Shown here one piece after another: positions 1-9,092 of a stretch of DNA of 64,000 nt (positions within the stretch are counted from its first letter, which is position 1; the number at the start of each line of letters is the position of its first letter). The notes below the pieces were generated by a model. That model did not search any database. It was not told the DNA's origin and saw only the letters and a list, made by a program, of their open reading frames with translations. Origin of the DNA: Salininema proteolyticum (GTDB taxonomy: Bacteria; Actinomycetota; Actinomycetes; Mycobacteriales; Micromonosporaceae); contig NZ_JBHUNX010000001.1 of assembly GCF_042685645.1 (NCBI RefSeq), positions 1,488,001-1,552,000 of the forward strand, read 5' to 3'. A program made the translations under genes and the position numbers.

Positions 1-142
1 CGAACCGGCGTCCACCGCGTCGGCCGCGGGGCCGACGAAGGCGCATACTGATGCGCTTCATGGGGGTTCACTTGGCGGACAGGCATTCTCATGGGCACTC
101 CTGGAAGGAAAACGACTCGATGGGAACTGAGGCTACACTAAC

Positions 143-194
143 TTAGGTTCCCCTTAGTAAGGGGGACCTAATGTATGTTAGGTTCTCCTAATAA
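143..194 (+). promoter_or_regulatory. Two iron boxes (IdeR/DtxR-type) upstream of hmuTUV
   Basis: Positions 143-171 form a nearly perfect 29-base inverted repeat: TTAGGT and ACCTAA flank CCCCTTA/TAAGGGG arms. A second partial site at 178-191 begins with the same TTAGGTT and ends CCTAA. TTAGG...CCTAA is the recognised core of IdeR/DtxR iron-repressor sites in actinobacteria. The sites lie 50-100 bases ahead of the heme-importer operon, so repression under iron sufficiency is the natural reading. Promoter elements themselves are not clear. Confidence 0.75.
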
Positions 195-241
195 ATACAT
201 CGACCGGAGTGGTATCCCCTCCGCCGGAATGAAAGACGCCT

Positions 242-1213
242 ATGAGATCACTGCCGACGCTCGCCGCCGGACTCGCCGCGCTCGCCCTGACGGCCATGGC
301 CGGGTGCGGGACGCCAGAGAAGCCGGTGGACGACACCGCCGACCACGTCGAACCCATCACCGCCGAGGCCGACCCCGACCTCCCCGCCACGGCCGTGGAC
401 GCGCGAGGGGAGGAGGTCGTCATCGAACGCGCCGACCGGATAGCGGTGGCCTCGGGCGCGATCGCGGAGACGGTGTTCTCCCTGGGCCTGGGGGACAGGG
501 TCGTCGCCAGGGACGTCACCACCACCTTCGACAACGCCGACGGACTCCCGGTCATCACCAAGGGGCACGACCTCTCCGCCGAGGGCACGCTGTCGACACG
601 CCCGGACCTGCTCCTGGTCGAGGAGGCGACCGGCCCCGACACAGCACTGCGGCAGATCGCGGACGCGGGAGTCACCGTGTTCACCGTTCCACGGGCGACC
701 GGAATCGCCGACGTGGACGCCACGGTGAACGCCGTGGCGACGGCCCTGGGAGTCGGGGACCTCGGCGGCGAGTTGACCGCGGAGATCCACGAGCGGATAG
801 AGGAGTCGGAGTCGCGGGTCCCCGAAGCGGGGGAGAGGCCGCGCGTGGCCTTCCTGTACCTGCGCGGCTCGTCGGGCGTCTACATGATCGGTGCGGAGGA
901 CTCCGGAGCGCGCTCGCTGATCGAAGCGGCCGGGGGCGTTGACGCGGGATCGGAACTGGAGGGCGACTTCGTCCCGCTCACCCCGGAGGCGATGGCGGCG
1001 ATGAGCCCCGACGCGATCCTGGTCATGGACAAGGGACTCGACTCGGTGGGCGGCGTCGACGGGCTCTTCGACCTCGCCGGCCTGGGCCAGACCCCGGCGG
1101 CGGAGGAGCGCCGCGTGGTGAGCCTGCCGGACGGCATGATGCTCAACTACGGACTGCGCACCGACCAGGTTCTCGACTCCTTCATCGACCAGTTGTACGG
1201 AGAGAGGCGATGA
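242..1213 (+). CDS. hmuT: Heme ABC transporter substrate-binding lipoprotein (HmuT-like)
   Basis: Binds heme outside the membrane and delivers it to the HmuUV permease/ATPase. The 323-residue product starts with a lipoprotein signal: an Arg then a hydrophobic run, with lipobox-like MAGC putting the lipidated Cys at residue 22. Residues around 60-130 (RIAVASGAIAETVFSLG, then SAEGTLSTRPDLLLVEE) match the conserved first lobe of the HmuT/ChuT class III binding proteins. An Ala/Asp-rich acidic linker follows the signal peptide. It is the first gene of a three-gene operon behind two iron boxes; hmuU starts 35 bases downstream. A siderophore-binding role is possible because the folds are shared, but the SAEG/RPDL pattern and hmuU-type partner favour heme. 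Confidence 0.8.
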   Translation: MRSLPTLAAGLAALALTAMAGCGTPEKPVDDTADHVEPITAEADPDLPATAVDARGEEVVIERADRIAVASGAIAETVFSLGLGDRVVARDVTTTFDNADGLPVITKGHDLSAEGTLSTRPDLLLVEEATGPDTALRQIADAGVTVFTVPRATGIADVDATVNAVATALGVGDLGGELTAEIHERIEESESRVPEAGERPRVAFLYLRGSSGVYMIGAEDSGARSLIEAAGGVDAGSELEGDFVPLTPEAMAAMSPDAILVMDKGLDSVGGVDGLFDLAGLGQTPAAEERRVVSLPDGMMLNYGLRTDQVLDSFIDQLYGERR

Positions 1214-1247
1214 CGCGCCGGGGTAATGGCGGCGGGAGTGCGGCACG

Positions 1248-2324
1248 ATGATCGACGAAAGCGCGGCAACGCGAGTCGAGGCCCCCGCGCCCCGAACCGG
1301 CGGCCGGACGGCGATGACGGCCGTCGGCCTGACGACAGTGCTGCTCGGCGGCACGCTCGCCTCGGCGGCGGTCGGCGCCTATCCGCTGGACGTGCCGGGA
1401 ATCCTGTCGTCCGTGGCCCACCACTGGGGACTGGGCGGCGAGCCGCTCCCCGACTACGGCGAAGAGGTGCTGTGGTCGATTCGGCTCGCACGGGTGGCCC
1501 TGGCCGTCCTCGTGGGGGCGAGCCTGGCGGCGGCCGGCGCGCTCATGCAGGGCATGTTCGCCAATCCGCTCGCCGAACCCGGCGTGATCGGGGTGTCGTC
1601 CGGGGCGGCCGCCGGCGCCGTCGCCGCCATCTCGCTGGGGCTCACGGCGTTCGGCGCGTGGACGCTTCCGGTGGCGGCCTTCGCCGGAGGCCTCGCCACG
1701 GTGGCGGTGGTGTACGCCGCCTCCCGGTCGGGCGGGAGGACCGAGACGGTCACCCTGATCCTGACCGGCGTGGCGGTCAACGCCTTCGCCGGGGCGCTGA
1801 TCGGCGTCTTCGTCTTCACCGCCGACGTCGCGGCGGTCAATGAGATCGTGTTCTGGCAGATGGGCTCCCTGGCGCAGGCGACTTGGACGAAGGTCCTCGC
1901 GGTCCTGCCGTTCGCCCTGGCGGGCTTGGCGGTCGCGCCCTTGTACGCCCGCCGGCTGGACCTGTTGACGCTGGGGGAGAAGCCGGCGCGACACCTCGGC
2001 GTGGACGTCGAGCGCATGCGGATCGTCCTCATCGCGGCGGTGGCCGTCCTGACGGCGGCGGCCGTGGCGGTGTCCGGGGTGATCGGCTTCGTCGGCCTGG
2101 TCGTTCCCCACCTGGTCCGCATGTGGACCGGTCCGGGCCACCGCAGCCTGCTGCCGCTGTCGATCCTGGGCGGCGCGGCGGTCCTGGTGTGGGCCGACCT
2201 CGCCGCGCGCACCGCGGCCGCCCCGGCCGAGGCGCCCCTGGGAGTCCTGACCGCCCTGGTGGGGTCGCCGTTCTTCTTCTGGCTCCTGCGCCGCACCCGT
2301 CGACAGTCCGGAGGTTGGGGATGA
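1248..2324 (+). CDS. hmuU: Heme ABC transporter permease (HmuU-like, FecCD family)
   Basis: Membrane channel subunit of the heme importer. The 358-residue protein is strongly hydrophobic, with about nine or ten predicted helices. It shows the FecCD family hallmarks ANPLAEPGVIGVSSGAA (about residues 103-120) and, near the C-terminus, SGVIGFVGLVVPHLVR, the loop that contacts the ATPase. The ATG at 1248 has a GGCGGGAG-like ribosome site about 10 bases upstream. Its TGA overlaps the ATG of hmuV (ATGA at 2321-2324), so translation of the two is coupled. Confidence 0.85.
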   Translation: MIDESAATRVEAPAPRTGGRTAMTAVGLTTVLLGGTLASAAVGAYPLDVPGILSSVAHHWGLGGEPLPDYGEEVLWSIRLARVALAVLVGASLAAAGALMQGMFANPLAEPGVIGVSSGAAAGAVAAISLGLTAFGAWTLPVAAFAGGLATVAVVYAASRSGGRTETVTLILTGVAVNAFAGALIGVFVFTADVAAVNEIVFWQMGSLAQATWTKVLAVLPFALAGLAVAPLYARRLDLLTLGEKPARHLGVDVERMRIVLIAAVAVLTAAAVAVSGVIGFVGLVVPHLVRMWTGPGHRSLLPLSILGGAAVLVWADLAARTAAAPAEAPLGVLTALVGSPFFFWLLRRTRRQSGGWG

Positions 2325-3103
2325 GCGAACGGTACACCGTGACCGCGGAGGACGTCCGCTATTCCGCGGGCGGAACGAGGATCCTAGACGGCGTCGGGCT
2401 CGCGGCGGAGCCGGGAGAGGTCCTGACGCTCCTGGGCCCCAACGGGGCGGGGAAGTCGACCCTGCTGGGCGTGCTCGCGGGGGACCTGGACGCCGATACG
2501 GGCCGGGTCGCCTACGGCGGCGAGGACCTGCGGCGGTGGAAGATCGCGCGGCGCGCGCGGCTGCGCGCCGTCCTGCCACAGCACCACCGGGTCTCGTTCC
2601 CGTTCGCGGTGCGCGAAGTGGTGGCCATGGCGCGGGCGCCGTGGAGGGAGTCCCCGCCGGAGAACGACGAGGCCGTAGTGGCGAGGAGCCTGGAGGCGAC
2701 CGACGTCGCCCACCTCGCCGGGCGGAGCTTCCCGAGCCTGTCGGGCGGGGAGGCGGCGCGGGTCATGCTCGCGCGGGTCCTCGCGCAGGAGACGCCGGTG
2801 GTGTACCTCGACGAGCCGACCGCGGCCCTCGACCTGCGCCACCAGGAACTGGTCGGACGGATATGCCGCCAGCTGGCGGCGGAGGGCAGGACGGTCGTCG
2901 CCGTCCTGCACGACCTGGGCCTGGCCGCGGCCTATTCCGACCGGATCGCCCTGCTGGACGCCGGGCGCGTCCACTGTGCGGGAAGACCGGCCGAGGTGCT
3001 GACGGCGGCGCACGTCACCGAGGTGTACGATCAGCCCGTCACCGTCGACCTCGACCCCGGAACGGGAGCGACCCTCGTCCGGCCCGTGCGGGAGCGGCCC
3101 TGA
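2321..3103 (+). CDS. hmuV: Heme ABC transporter ATP-binding protein (HmuV-like)
   Basis: ATPase that powers HmuTU. The 260-residue product has Walker A GPNGAGKST (about residues 38-46), Q-loop LPQH, signature LSGGEAARVMLAR, Walker B VVYLDEPTAALD and the switch His in AVLHDLG. The start at 2321 is chosen because it gives the ATGA overlap with hmuU and the normal length for the family; upstream in-frame codons lie inside hmuU. It ends the operon; the next gene is separated by 62 bases with its own ribosome site. Confidence 0.85.
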   Translation: MSERYTVTAEDVRYSAGGTRILDGVGLAAEPGEVLTLLGPNGAGKSTLLGVLAGDLDADTGRVAYGGEDLRRWKIARRARLRAVLPQHHRVSFPFAVREVVAMARAPWRESPPENDEAVVARSLEATDVAHLAGRSFPSLSGGEAARVMLARVLAQETPVVYLDEPTAALDLRHQELVGRICRQLAAEGRTVVAVLHDLGLAAAYSDRIALLDAGRVHCAGRPAEVLTAAHVTEVYDQPVTVDLDPGTGATLVRPVRERP

Positions 3104-3165
3104 CGTGCCCTGAATAGACACCCCACCATGCCAGAGGCGGCCGGCCCGCCTCGTAGGAAGGCGCC

Positions 3166-3876
3166 ATGCCCCACCGCAGCCGCTTCAAGGCCCTCTCCTT
3201 CGACGGGGACCGCACCCTGTGGGACTTCGAGAGTTCCATGGTCAAGGCTATGACGATCGCCGTCGAGACCTTGCGGGAGAAGGGACTCGACCGCGACGGC
3301 GAACCGGTCACCGTCGCCTGGATGGCGTCCGTCCGCGACGAGGTCGCCGCCCGCGAGTCGGGCTCCAACGTCCCGATGGACTCGATCCGCCTGGCCGCGT
3401 TCAAAGAGAGCGTCCGCCGGTGCGGCAGCGAAGACATGGAGCTGGCCGAGAAGGTCTGCCGCCGCTACTTCGCCGACCGCCGCCGCGTCCTGGAGCCCTT
3501 CCCCGACGCCCGCCCGGCCCTGGAGCGTTGGAGGGGCCGGTTCTCCCTGGCCCTGGTGACCAACGGCAACACGCTCCCCTCGACGCTGGGGATGGAGGAG
3601 TACTTCACCACCGTCGTCATGGCCGCCGAGGAGAACGTGTACAAGCCCGACCCCGCCATCTACCGGTTGGCCGCCGAGCGTCTGGGGACGGACCCGGAGA
3701 AGACGGTCCACATAGGCGACAACCTGGTCGAAGACGTGGCCGCCGCCCAAGCGGCCGGGATGCGGGCCGTGTGGCTCAACCGCGACGGAGCGACGGCCGA
3801 CGCAGACGTCCGGCCGGACGCCGAGATCTCCTCGCTCGACGGGATCGCCGAGGCGCTGGACGCGATCGCGGCCTGA
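3166..3876 (+). CDS. HAD-superfamily hydrolase
   Basis: A haloacid-dehalogenase-fold phosphatase of 236 residues. Motif I is FDGDRTLWD with the nucleophile Asp13 and acid Asp15, motif II is LVTNGN, the motif III Lys is in VYKPDPAIY, and motif IV is HIGDNLVEDV. The substrate is not evident; relatives of this layout (YjjG-like, subfamily IA) act on small phosphates or nucleotides. An AGGAAGG ribosome site precedes the ATG at 3166. Motif I carries Gly-Asp-Arg where Leu-Asp-Asp is more common, but both catalytic Asp residues are kept. Confidence 0.8.
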   Translation: MPHRSRFKALSFDGDRTLWDFESSMVKAMTIAVETLREKGLDRDGEPVTVAWMASVRDEVAARESGSNVPMDSIRLAAFKESVRRCGSEDMELAEKVCRRYFADRRRVLEPFPDARPALERWRGRFSLALVTNGNTLPSTLGMEEYFTTVVMAAEENVYKPDPAIYRLAAERLGTDPEKTVHIGDNLVEDVAAAQAAGMRAVWLNRDGATADADVRPDAEISSLDGIAEALDAIAA

Positions 3877-3883
3877 ACCGGGG

Positions 3884-4636
3884 TCAGTCGGCGAAGTTCG
3901 CGACGATCCCGTAGAAGCGGCGGGCGGCCTCGACGTCCCCGGAGACGTCGACCGAGTCGACATCGCCCCGGCGCCACAGCCAAAGGTCCACGGCCGAGGC
4001 GTCGCCGGAGACGGTGGCGGCGCACTCGTCGGCGCCGGCCTTGTCCAGCTCGACCCCACCGGGGGCGACCCGCAGGGTGCGTTCCTTCGAGCCGTAGCGA
4101 ATCAGCAGGGTGAGGCCGTCCTCGGCCTCCAGCACGGGCCGAAGGTACTTGTTCCAGTTGACCGAGCCGAATCCGACCATGCAGTCCAGGAACTCGTCCA
4201 CGCCGTCGGCGGCGAACGCCTCGTCGACGGGGCTGAGGCCCTTCCCGGCGGCCAGTTCGGCGTCGACGCGGTGGATGAGGGTCTCCTGCGCCATGCGCCG
4301 AATCCAGAACCCGACTGTCTGGTCCGGCGTGTACCAGCTCCCCGCCGGGTCGCTCGCGGAGTGGGAGTCGAACTGCGCGTTGAGGTCGCGCAAGGTCGTG
4401 TCGAAGAGGTCGAGGATACCGTCGGCCTCCGGCATGGGAGGCGGCCAGCTCTCGGACTCCGCGCCCTCGGAGATGGCGAGGGTCTTGTCGCAGTAGACCT
4501 CCGCCACGTGCTGGACGAGGTCGCGCCCGGTCCAGTCGGGGCACGAGGGGACCCGGTCCTCCAACGCGGTGGAGGCGGCCCCGCGCAGGAGGGCCGCCTC
4601 GGAGTCGAGCAGGCTTCTAAAAGTGTCGTTGTCCAT
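3884..4636 (-). CDS. Maleylpyruvate isomerase-family mycothiol-dependent protein
   Basis: A 250-residue protein of the actinobacterial MDMPI family (DinB-like four-helix N-terminal domain plus C-terminal domain). VPSCPDWTGRDLVQHVAEVY (residues 29-48) is the conserved N-terminal signature with a likely metal-binding His at 43. QETLIHRVDAE around residue 140 supplies the second Glu/His pair. Family members use mycothiol as cofactor or bind metals; the substrate cannot be told here. The gene is convergent with the HAD hydrolase, with only 7 bases between the ends. Confidence 0.75.
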   Translation of the reverse strand: MDNDTFRSLLDSEAALLRGAASTALEDRVPSCPDWTGRDLVQHVAEVYCDKTLAISEGAESESWPPPMPEADGILDLFDTTLRDLNAQFDSHSASDPAGSWYTPDQTVGFWIRRMAQETLIHRVDAELAAGKGLSPVDEAFAADGVDEFLDCMVGFGSVNWNKYLRPVLEAEDGLTLLIRYGSKERTLRVAPGGVELDKAGADECAATVSGDASAVDLWLWRRGDVDSVDVSGDVEAARRFYGIVANFAD

Positions 4637-4678
4637 GCCCGCAGTCTAAGCGAGGGGTGTGACAGGGGCGAGCGGGTT

Positions 4679-5887
4679 TCACGCGTTCACGCGGTGGACC
4701 AGCGGCATGTAGTCCTGGAACGCCTTCTCGATCTGGCGCGGGCTCAGGCCGTAGTGGAAGATGTCGTACTCGTGCCGCCTGTCGCGCAGGGGCCGCTCGG
4801 TCAGCCCTGAGAGCTTCTCGGCGTCCTCCGCCGTCCAGCGCGCCCCGATCTGCTCGTAGAGCTTCGGCACGTAGTTGTGCGGATCGGACACCAGCTGGTG
4901 GTAGCCGACGTCGACGACCGCCCCCATGGGCGCGTCGGGCCGGTGGCGCCGCCCGCTCTCGACGGACTCGCTGAGGATCTCCAGCCACATGCGTCCGATC
5001 TCGTGCAGGTCGATGTTCCTGACGTGCAGGCCGCCCAGCGTCTCGACCAGCGAGCAGAAGGAGCCCATGACGGTGATCGGGTCGCGGTGCGTCCACACGA
5101 TCTGCGCGTCGGGGAACACCTTGAACAGGACGTCCAGGTCGCCCACGTGGCCGGGGTACTTGAGGATCCACCTCTTGCGCTCGCGGCCGTACTGGAGGAC
5201 CTGCAGCGCCTGGCGGAGGTAGGCGTAGTCCGCCGTCTGGTCGCGCTGGGACTGCCATTCCCGGTAGTCGGGCATGAGCGCGCAGCTGAGCGGGAAGTAG
5301 GTGTGCGGCATGAGCGCGATCGACTCCTCGGGCTGGTCGATGCGCACCGGGTGAATGACGTCGAACGCCGGGGAGAACTTGAACGTCGCCCGCAGCTCGC
5401 GGTCGATGGACTTGATCCGCCGGTCGCGCTCGGCCGGGTCGTCGTCGAGCGCGGTGTAGTTCAGCTCCCACAGCAGCGGTCCGCGGTGCCCGGCCGAGCG
5501 GGCGAGGATCTTGTGGGTGAGGCTCGTGGCCGTGCGGGGCAGTCCGACGACGAAGACCGGCCGCTCGATCCGCTCGTTCGCGACCTCCGGGACGCGGCGG
5601 TGGATCTCGCTGACCCGCATGCGGTTCTCCAGGCGTGTCGCGGCGTTGCCCAACTGCCCCTTCCAGCCGATGGGCGTCAGACCGGGGACGTTCGCGAAAC
5701 AGCGCAGCAGGAAGTCGAGGTCCTCGGCGAAGGGCGCGTCGGCGCCGAGGTCGTATCCGGTCTGCGCCTGGACCTTCTCGACCGTCCTCCACCAGGCGGC
5801 CGACGCGCGCTCGGGGTCGGTGCGCTCGCGGGTGGCGGGGGCGAGCACGGAGTTGAGGATCTTGGCGGTACGGGTGATGCGACGCAT
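4679..5887 (-). CDS. Sulfotransferase family protein
   Basis: About 402 residues. It contains the 5'-phosphosulfate-binding loop VVGLPRTATSLTH and the 3'-phosphate motif WTHRDPITVMGSFCS further on, as in the Sulfotransfer_3 family that uses PAPS. The acceptor is unknown. An open frame extends to 6034, but the ATG at 5887 is preferred because AGAAGAGG lies 7-8 bases upstream; the ATG at 5905 lacks such a site. No pathway partners are adjacent. Confidence 0.75.
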   Translation of the reverse strand: MRRITRTAKILNSVLAPATRERTDPERASAAWWRTVEKVQAQTGYDLGADAPFAEDLDFLLRCFANVPGLTPIGWKGQLGNAATRLENRMRVSEIHRRVPEVANERIERPVFVVGLPRTATSLTHKILARSAGHRGPLLWELNYTALDDDPAERDRRIKSIDRELRATFKFSPAFDVIHPVRIDQPEESIALMPHTYFPLSCALMPDYREWQSQRDQTADYAYLRQALQVLQYGRERKRWILKYPGHVGDLDVLFKVFPDAQIVWTHRDPITVMGSFCSLVETLGGLHVRNIDLHEIGRMWLEILSESVESGRRHRPDAPMGAVVDVGYHQLVSDPHNYVPKLYEQIGARWTAEDAEKLSGLTERPLRDRRHEYDIFHYGLSPRQIEKAFQDYMPLVHRVNA

Positions 5888-6150
5888 GGGCACGCCTCTT
5901 CTCATCGGTGTCGGGCAGTCGTCTTGCGGGATAACGACTTGAACGATACGCGAAAGTAGGATAGAGGAGGCGGCGAGGTCGATGCCCTGGGGCGGGAGGG
6001 AAACGAGCCGACGGCGGATAGCCGCCGGCTCCACACAACAGGACAGAGAAAACTGCCGACTAGTGCGTCGACGGCATCCCCTTATGTCAATTGTGACGAT
6101 CTGTGCAAGCTTTTGGTTCCGCGACGCGCCGATGCTACCGTCTAATTGAC

Positions 6151-6240
6151 GACAGGGGAGCCCTCAGGCTGAGAGTGCGGACCGCCCGCGGTGCGCAGAC
6201 CCTTCGAACTTGACCCGGTTCGGACCGGTGGAAGGAGTCG
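6151..6240 (+). promoter_or_regulatory. TPP riboswitch (THI element)
   Basis: The stretch carries the THI-box elements in order: GGGGAGCCC, then CTGAGAG with the pyrimidine-sensor helix (6160-6176), then ACCCTTCGAACTTGACCCGG and a closing hairpin to about 6235. It lies 45 bases ahead of ykoE. TPP riboswitches upstream of ykoEDC are an established arrangement, so thiamine pyrophosphate is expected to shut off expression. The distal helix reads CCGGTTCGGACCGG, which is plausible for actinobacteria. Confidence 0.85.
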
Positions 6241-6284
6241 GAGGTCTCTTCTGTGCCCCATTGCCCGAATAGAAAGGCACGGAA

Positions 6285-6878
6285 GTGTCGCTGCAGAACA
6301 CGCCCACACGCTGGCGCATGGCCGACATCATCGCCTGCGCCGTACTCGCCGTCGCCTTCGGCGCGGTCTTCCAGGCGTGGAACCTCGTCTGGGCCGCCTC
6401 GGAGCCGCTCACGACCGCCTACCCGCCCGCCTCGGGCCTCCTCTACGGCGTCTGGCTCATGCCGGCCGTCCTCGCCCCGCTCCTCGTCCGCAAGACCGGC
6501 GCCGCCGTCTTCACCGAGGGCTTCGCCGCGCTCGTCAGCACCATGCTGGGCAGCGCCTGGGGCCTGCTCGTCGTCGTCCAGGGCTTTGTCCAGGGACTGG
6601 GCGGCGAGGCCGCCTTCGCCGCGGGCCGGTACAAGCGCTACAACATCGCCGTGTCCGTCTTCGCCGGAGCCCTGAGCGGCCTCTTCGCCACCACCTGGGA
6701 CGTCTTCGTCTCCTACGGGGCGACCTCCCTCTGGGCGTTCAAGATCCCCTACATCCTCCTGGCCGCCCTCTCCGGCGCCGTCGTCGCCGGCCTCGGCTCC
6801 TGGGCCCTCTACAAGGCGCTCCTGCCCACCGGCGCCGTCAACGCCCTCGCCGGCGGCGCCGACCGCAAGCGCGTTTGA
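6285..6878 (+). CDS. ykoE: ECF transporter substrate-binding membrane subunit YkoE
   Basis: S-component of a thiamine-precursor (hydroxymethylpyrimidine) ECF importer. It has 197 residues and about six hydrophobic segments, with the YkoE-like start RWRMADIIACAVLAVAFGA and the AWNLVW and YNIAVSVFAGALSG segments. It begins with GTG at 6285 behind GAAAGG. It sits directly downstream of the TPP riboswitch and 16 bases before the ATPase gene, which fixes its role better than sequence alone. Confidence 0.85.
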   Translation: MSLQNTPTRWRMADIIACAVLAVAFGAVFQAWNLVWAASEPLTTAYPPASGLLYGVWLMPAVLAPLLVRKTGAAVFTEGFAALVSTMLGSAWGLLVVVQGFVQGLGGEAAFAAGRYKRYNIAVSVFAGALSGLFATTWDVFVSYGATSLWAFKIPYILLAALSGAVVAGLGSWALYKALLPTGAVNALAGGADRKRV

Positions 6879-6894
6879 GAAGGACGGACCTGAC

Positions 6895-8328
6895 ATGCGG
6901 ATACGCGCGCGCGGCTTCTCCTACCGACATGCGGGGCGCCGCGCGCACGCACTCCGGGAAGTCGACCTCGCCGTGGAACCGGGGGAGAACGTCCTCCTAC
7001 TAGGGCCCTCCGGCTCCGGCAAGTCCACCCTCCTGGCCGTCCTGGCCGGACTCGAACACGCCCGGGGCGGCGAGGCCGCCGGCGAAATGACCGTGGACGG
7101 CCGCGACCCCTTCGAGACCCGCCACCGCACCGGCATGGTCTTCCAGGACCCCGAGACCCAGCTGATCATGGCCCGCTGCGGCGACGACACCGCCTTCGGA
7201 CTCGAGAACCAGGGCGTCGCCCCCGAGCGGATCTGGCCCGCCGTCGCCCGAGCCCACGAGGCCGTGGGCTTTCCCTACGCGGCCGACCACGCCACCACCG
7301 CCCTCTCCGGCGGCGAACAGCAGCGCCTGGCCCTGGCCGGCATCCTCGTACGCCGCCCCGAACTGCTCCTGCTCGACGAACCGACGGCCAACCTCGACCC
7401 GGAAGGAGCCGCCCTTGTACGGGACGCCGTCCGGCCCGCCCTCGACGACCCCGACATCACCTGCGTCATGATCGAACACCGCCTGGACGGACTCTGGGAG
7501 AGCTTCGACCGCGTCGTCGCACTCGACTCCGGAGGACGCCCCCTGGCGGACGGGCCCGTCGCCGACGTCCTCACCACCCACGGAGAAATACTCCTGGACC
7601 AGGGAATCCGCATACCCGGCGCCCCCGCGACCACACCCCGCCGCGGCGAACCGGGCGAAGAACTCCTGCGGGCCGACGACGTCTCGTACCGCTACGGCAA
7701 GAGAGAACCCCTGGCGTTGCGGGAAGCGAGCTTCGCCGTCCACCGCGGAGAACTGGCCGCCCTCACCGGGCACAACGGCTCCGGCAAGAGCACCCTCTCG
7801 CGCCTTCTGGGCGGCCTGGCACCCCCGACCTCCGGAACCGTCACCGCCGCCGGAGAGAAGAAACCCCTCCACAAGCTCAAGGCCCCCGCCCTCGCCGCAC
7901 GCGTCGGCACCGTCTTCCAGAACCCCGAGACCCAGTTCGTCACCTCGCGCGTCGCCGACGAACTCGCCTTCGGCCCCCGCAGCGCCGGATGGAGCGACGA
8001 ACGCACCGCCGCACGCGTCGCCGAACTGCTGGAACGCCTGCGCCTGACCCACCTGGCGGACGCCAACCCGTTCACCCTCTCCGGAGGCGAGGCACGCCGG
8101 CTCTCCGTCGCCGGAGCGCTCGCCGCCGCGCCCGACGTCCTACTGCTCGACGAACCCACCTTCGGGCAGGACCGGCGCACCTGGACCGAGATGACCGACC
8201 TCATGGACGAAGTCCGCCGCGACGGGACGGGGCTGGTGGCCGTCACCCACGACCGCGAGTTCATCGACGCGCTCGCCGACAGCGAGACCGTCCTGGAAGG
8301 CGGGCGAGTGAGGGAACGGCGCCCATGA
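6895..8328 (+). CDS. ykoD: ECF transporter duplicated ATPase YkoD
   Basis: A 477-residue protein with two complete ABC domains in tandem, replacing the separate EcfA and EcfA' subunits. Domain 1 (about residues 1-225) has GPSGSGKST, LSGGEQQRLALAG and LLLLDEPTANLD. Domain 2 (about 260-475) has GHNGSGKST, LSGGEARRLSVAG and VLLLDEPTFGQD. The Q-loops VFQDPETQ and VFQNPETQ match between domains. Its TGA overlaps the ATG of ykoC (8325-8328), coupling the two genes. Confidence 0.9.
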   Translation: MRIRARGFSYRHAGRRAHALREVDLAVEPGENVLLLGPSGSGKSTLLAVLAGLEHARGGEAAGEMTVDGRDPFETRHRTGMVFQDPETQLIMARCGDDTAFGLENQGVAPERIWPAVARAHEAVGFPYAADHATTALSGGEQQRLALAGILVRRPELLLLDEPTANLDPEGAALVRDAVRPALDDPDITCVMIEHRLDGLWESFDRVVALDSGGRPLADGPVADVLTTHGEILLDQGIRIPGAPATTPRRGEPGEELLRADDVSYRYGKREPLALREASFAVHRGELAALTGHNGSGKSTLSRLLGGLAPPTSGTVTAAGEKKPLHKLKAPALAARVGTVFQNPETQFVTSRVADELAFGPRSAGWSDERTAARVAELLERLRLTHLADANPFTLSGGEARRLSVAGALAAAPDVLLLDEPTFGQDRRTWTEMTDLMDEVRRDGTGLVAVTHDREFIDALADSETVLEGGRVRERRP

Positions 8329-9092
8329 CAGCACTTGCCGAACGCGACTCAGCCCTGGCACGCCTGAGCCCGTTGTCCAAGATAATCGGTGCCGCCGCCG
8401 TCAGCGTCACCGCCTTCCTGCCGGGACAGTGGCAGTACGTCGCTGCCCTGCTCGCCTTCCTCGTGGTCCTCACGGCCGTCTCCGGAATCAACCCGGGCGC
8501 GTTGGCCAAGCGCCTGACGTACCTCTGGGGAGCGGCGCTCATGGTCGGCGTGGTCAACACCGTCTACGCCGAGAACAAGACCGGCGACATCTGGTGGCAG
8601 TGGGGGCCGGTGACCATCGCGTCCGACGCCGCCGAGAACGGGGCCGTCTTCGGGTTCCGCGTCGCCGTCTTCTCCCTGGCGGGATTGCTGGGCCTGGGCG
8701 CCACCGACCCGACCGACCTGTCCGACTCCCTGATCCAGAAGTGGCGCTTCCCCGAGCGCTTCACCATCGGCGCGCTCTCGGCGCTGCGCATGATGCCGCT
8801 GCTGGCCGAGGAGTGGAACCGCATCACTCAGGCGAGGCGAGCGCGAGGGCTGGAGGGTCGCGGCAATATCGTGCGGCGGCTGCGCCTGTTCGCCTCGACC
8901 ATGTTCGGACTCCTGGTCGTCGCGCTCAGGCGGGGGCAGAGGCTGGCGGTGTCGATCGAGGCGCGCGGTTTCGATCCGGACGTTCAGCGGTCGTGTGCCC
9001 GGCGAGCGGTGTGGAGGAGGGCCGACACCGCGGTGACGGTCCTAATTGTGGGATTCTGCACGGCGCTCGCGACGGTCTACTACGTCCTTTGA
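8325..9092 (+). CDS. ykoC: ECF transporter transmembrane subunit YkoC (EcfT)
   Basis: The 255-residue T-component couples the YkoD ATPases to YkoE. It has N-terminal hydrophobic helices and then the EcfT coupling-helix motifs RRARGLEG (about residue 180) and IEARGFD (about 217), the Ala-Arg-Gly pairs that dock in the ATPase grooves. The ATG at 8325 is chosen for the 4-base overlap with ykoD. It is the last gene of the riboswitch-controlled operon. Confidence 0.88.
   Translation: MTALAERDSALARLSPLSKIIGAAAVSVTAFLPGQWQYVAALLAFLVVLTAVSGINPGALAKRLTYLWGAALMVGVVNTVYAENKTGDIWWQWGPVTIASDAAENGAVFGFRVAVFSLAGLLGLGATDPTDLSDSLIQKWRFPERFTIGALSALRMMPLLAEEWNRITQARRARGLEGRGNIVRRLRLFASTMFGLLVVALRRGQRLAVSIEARGFDPDVQRSCARRAVWRRADTAVTVLIVGFCTALATVYYVL

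Noticed and set aside
1..142. Possible divergent gene start at the left edge
   Set aside because: Short minus-strand frames begin here but no ribosome site or family is visible, and the rest lies outside the window.
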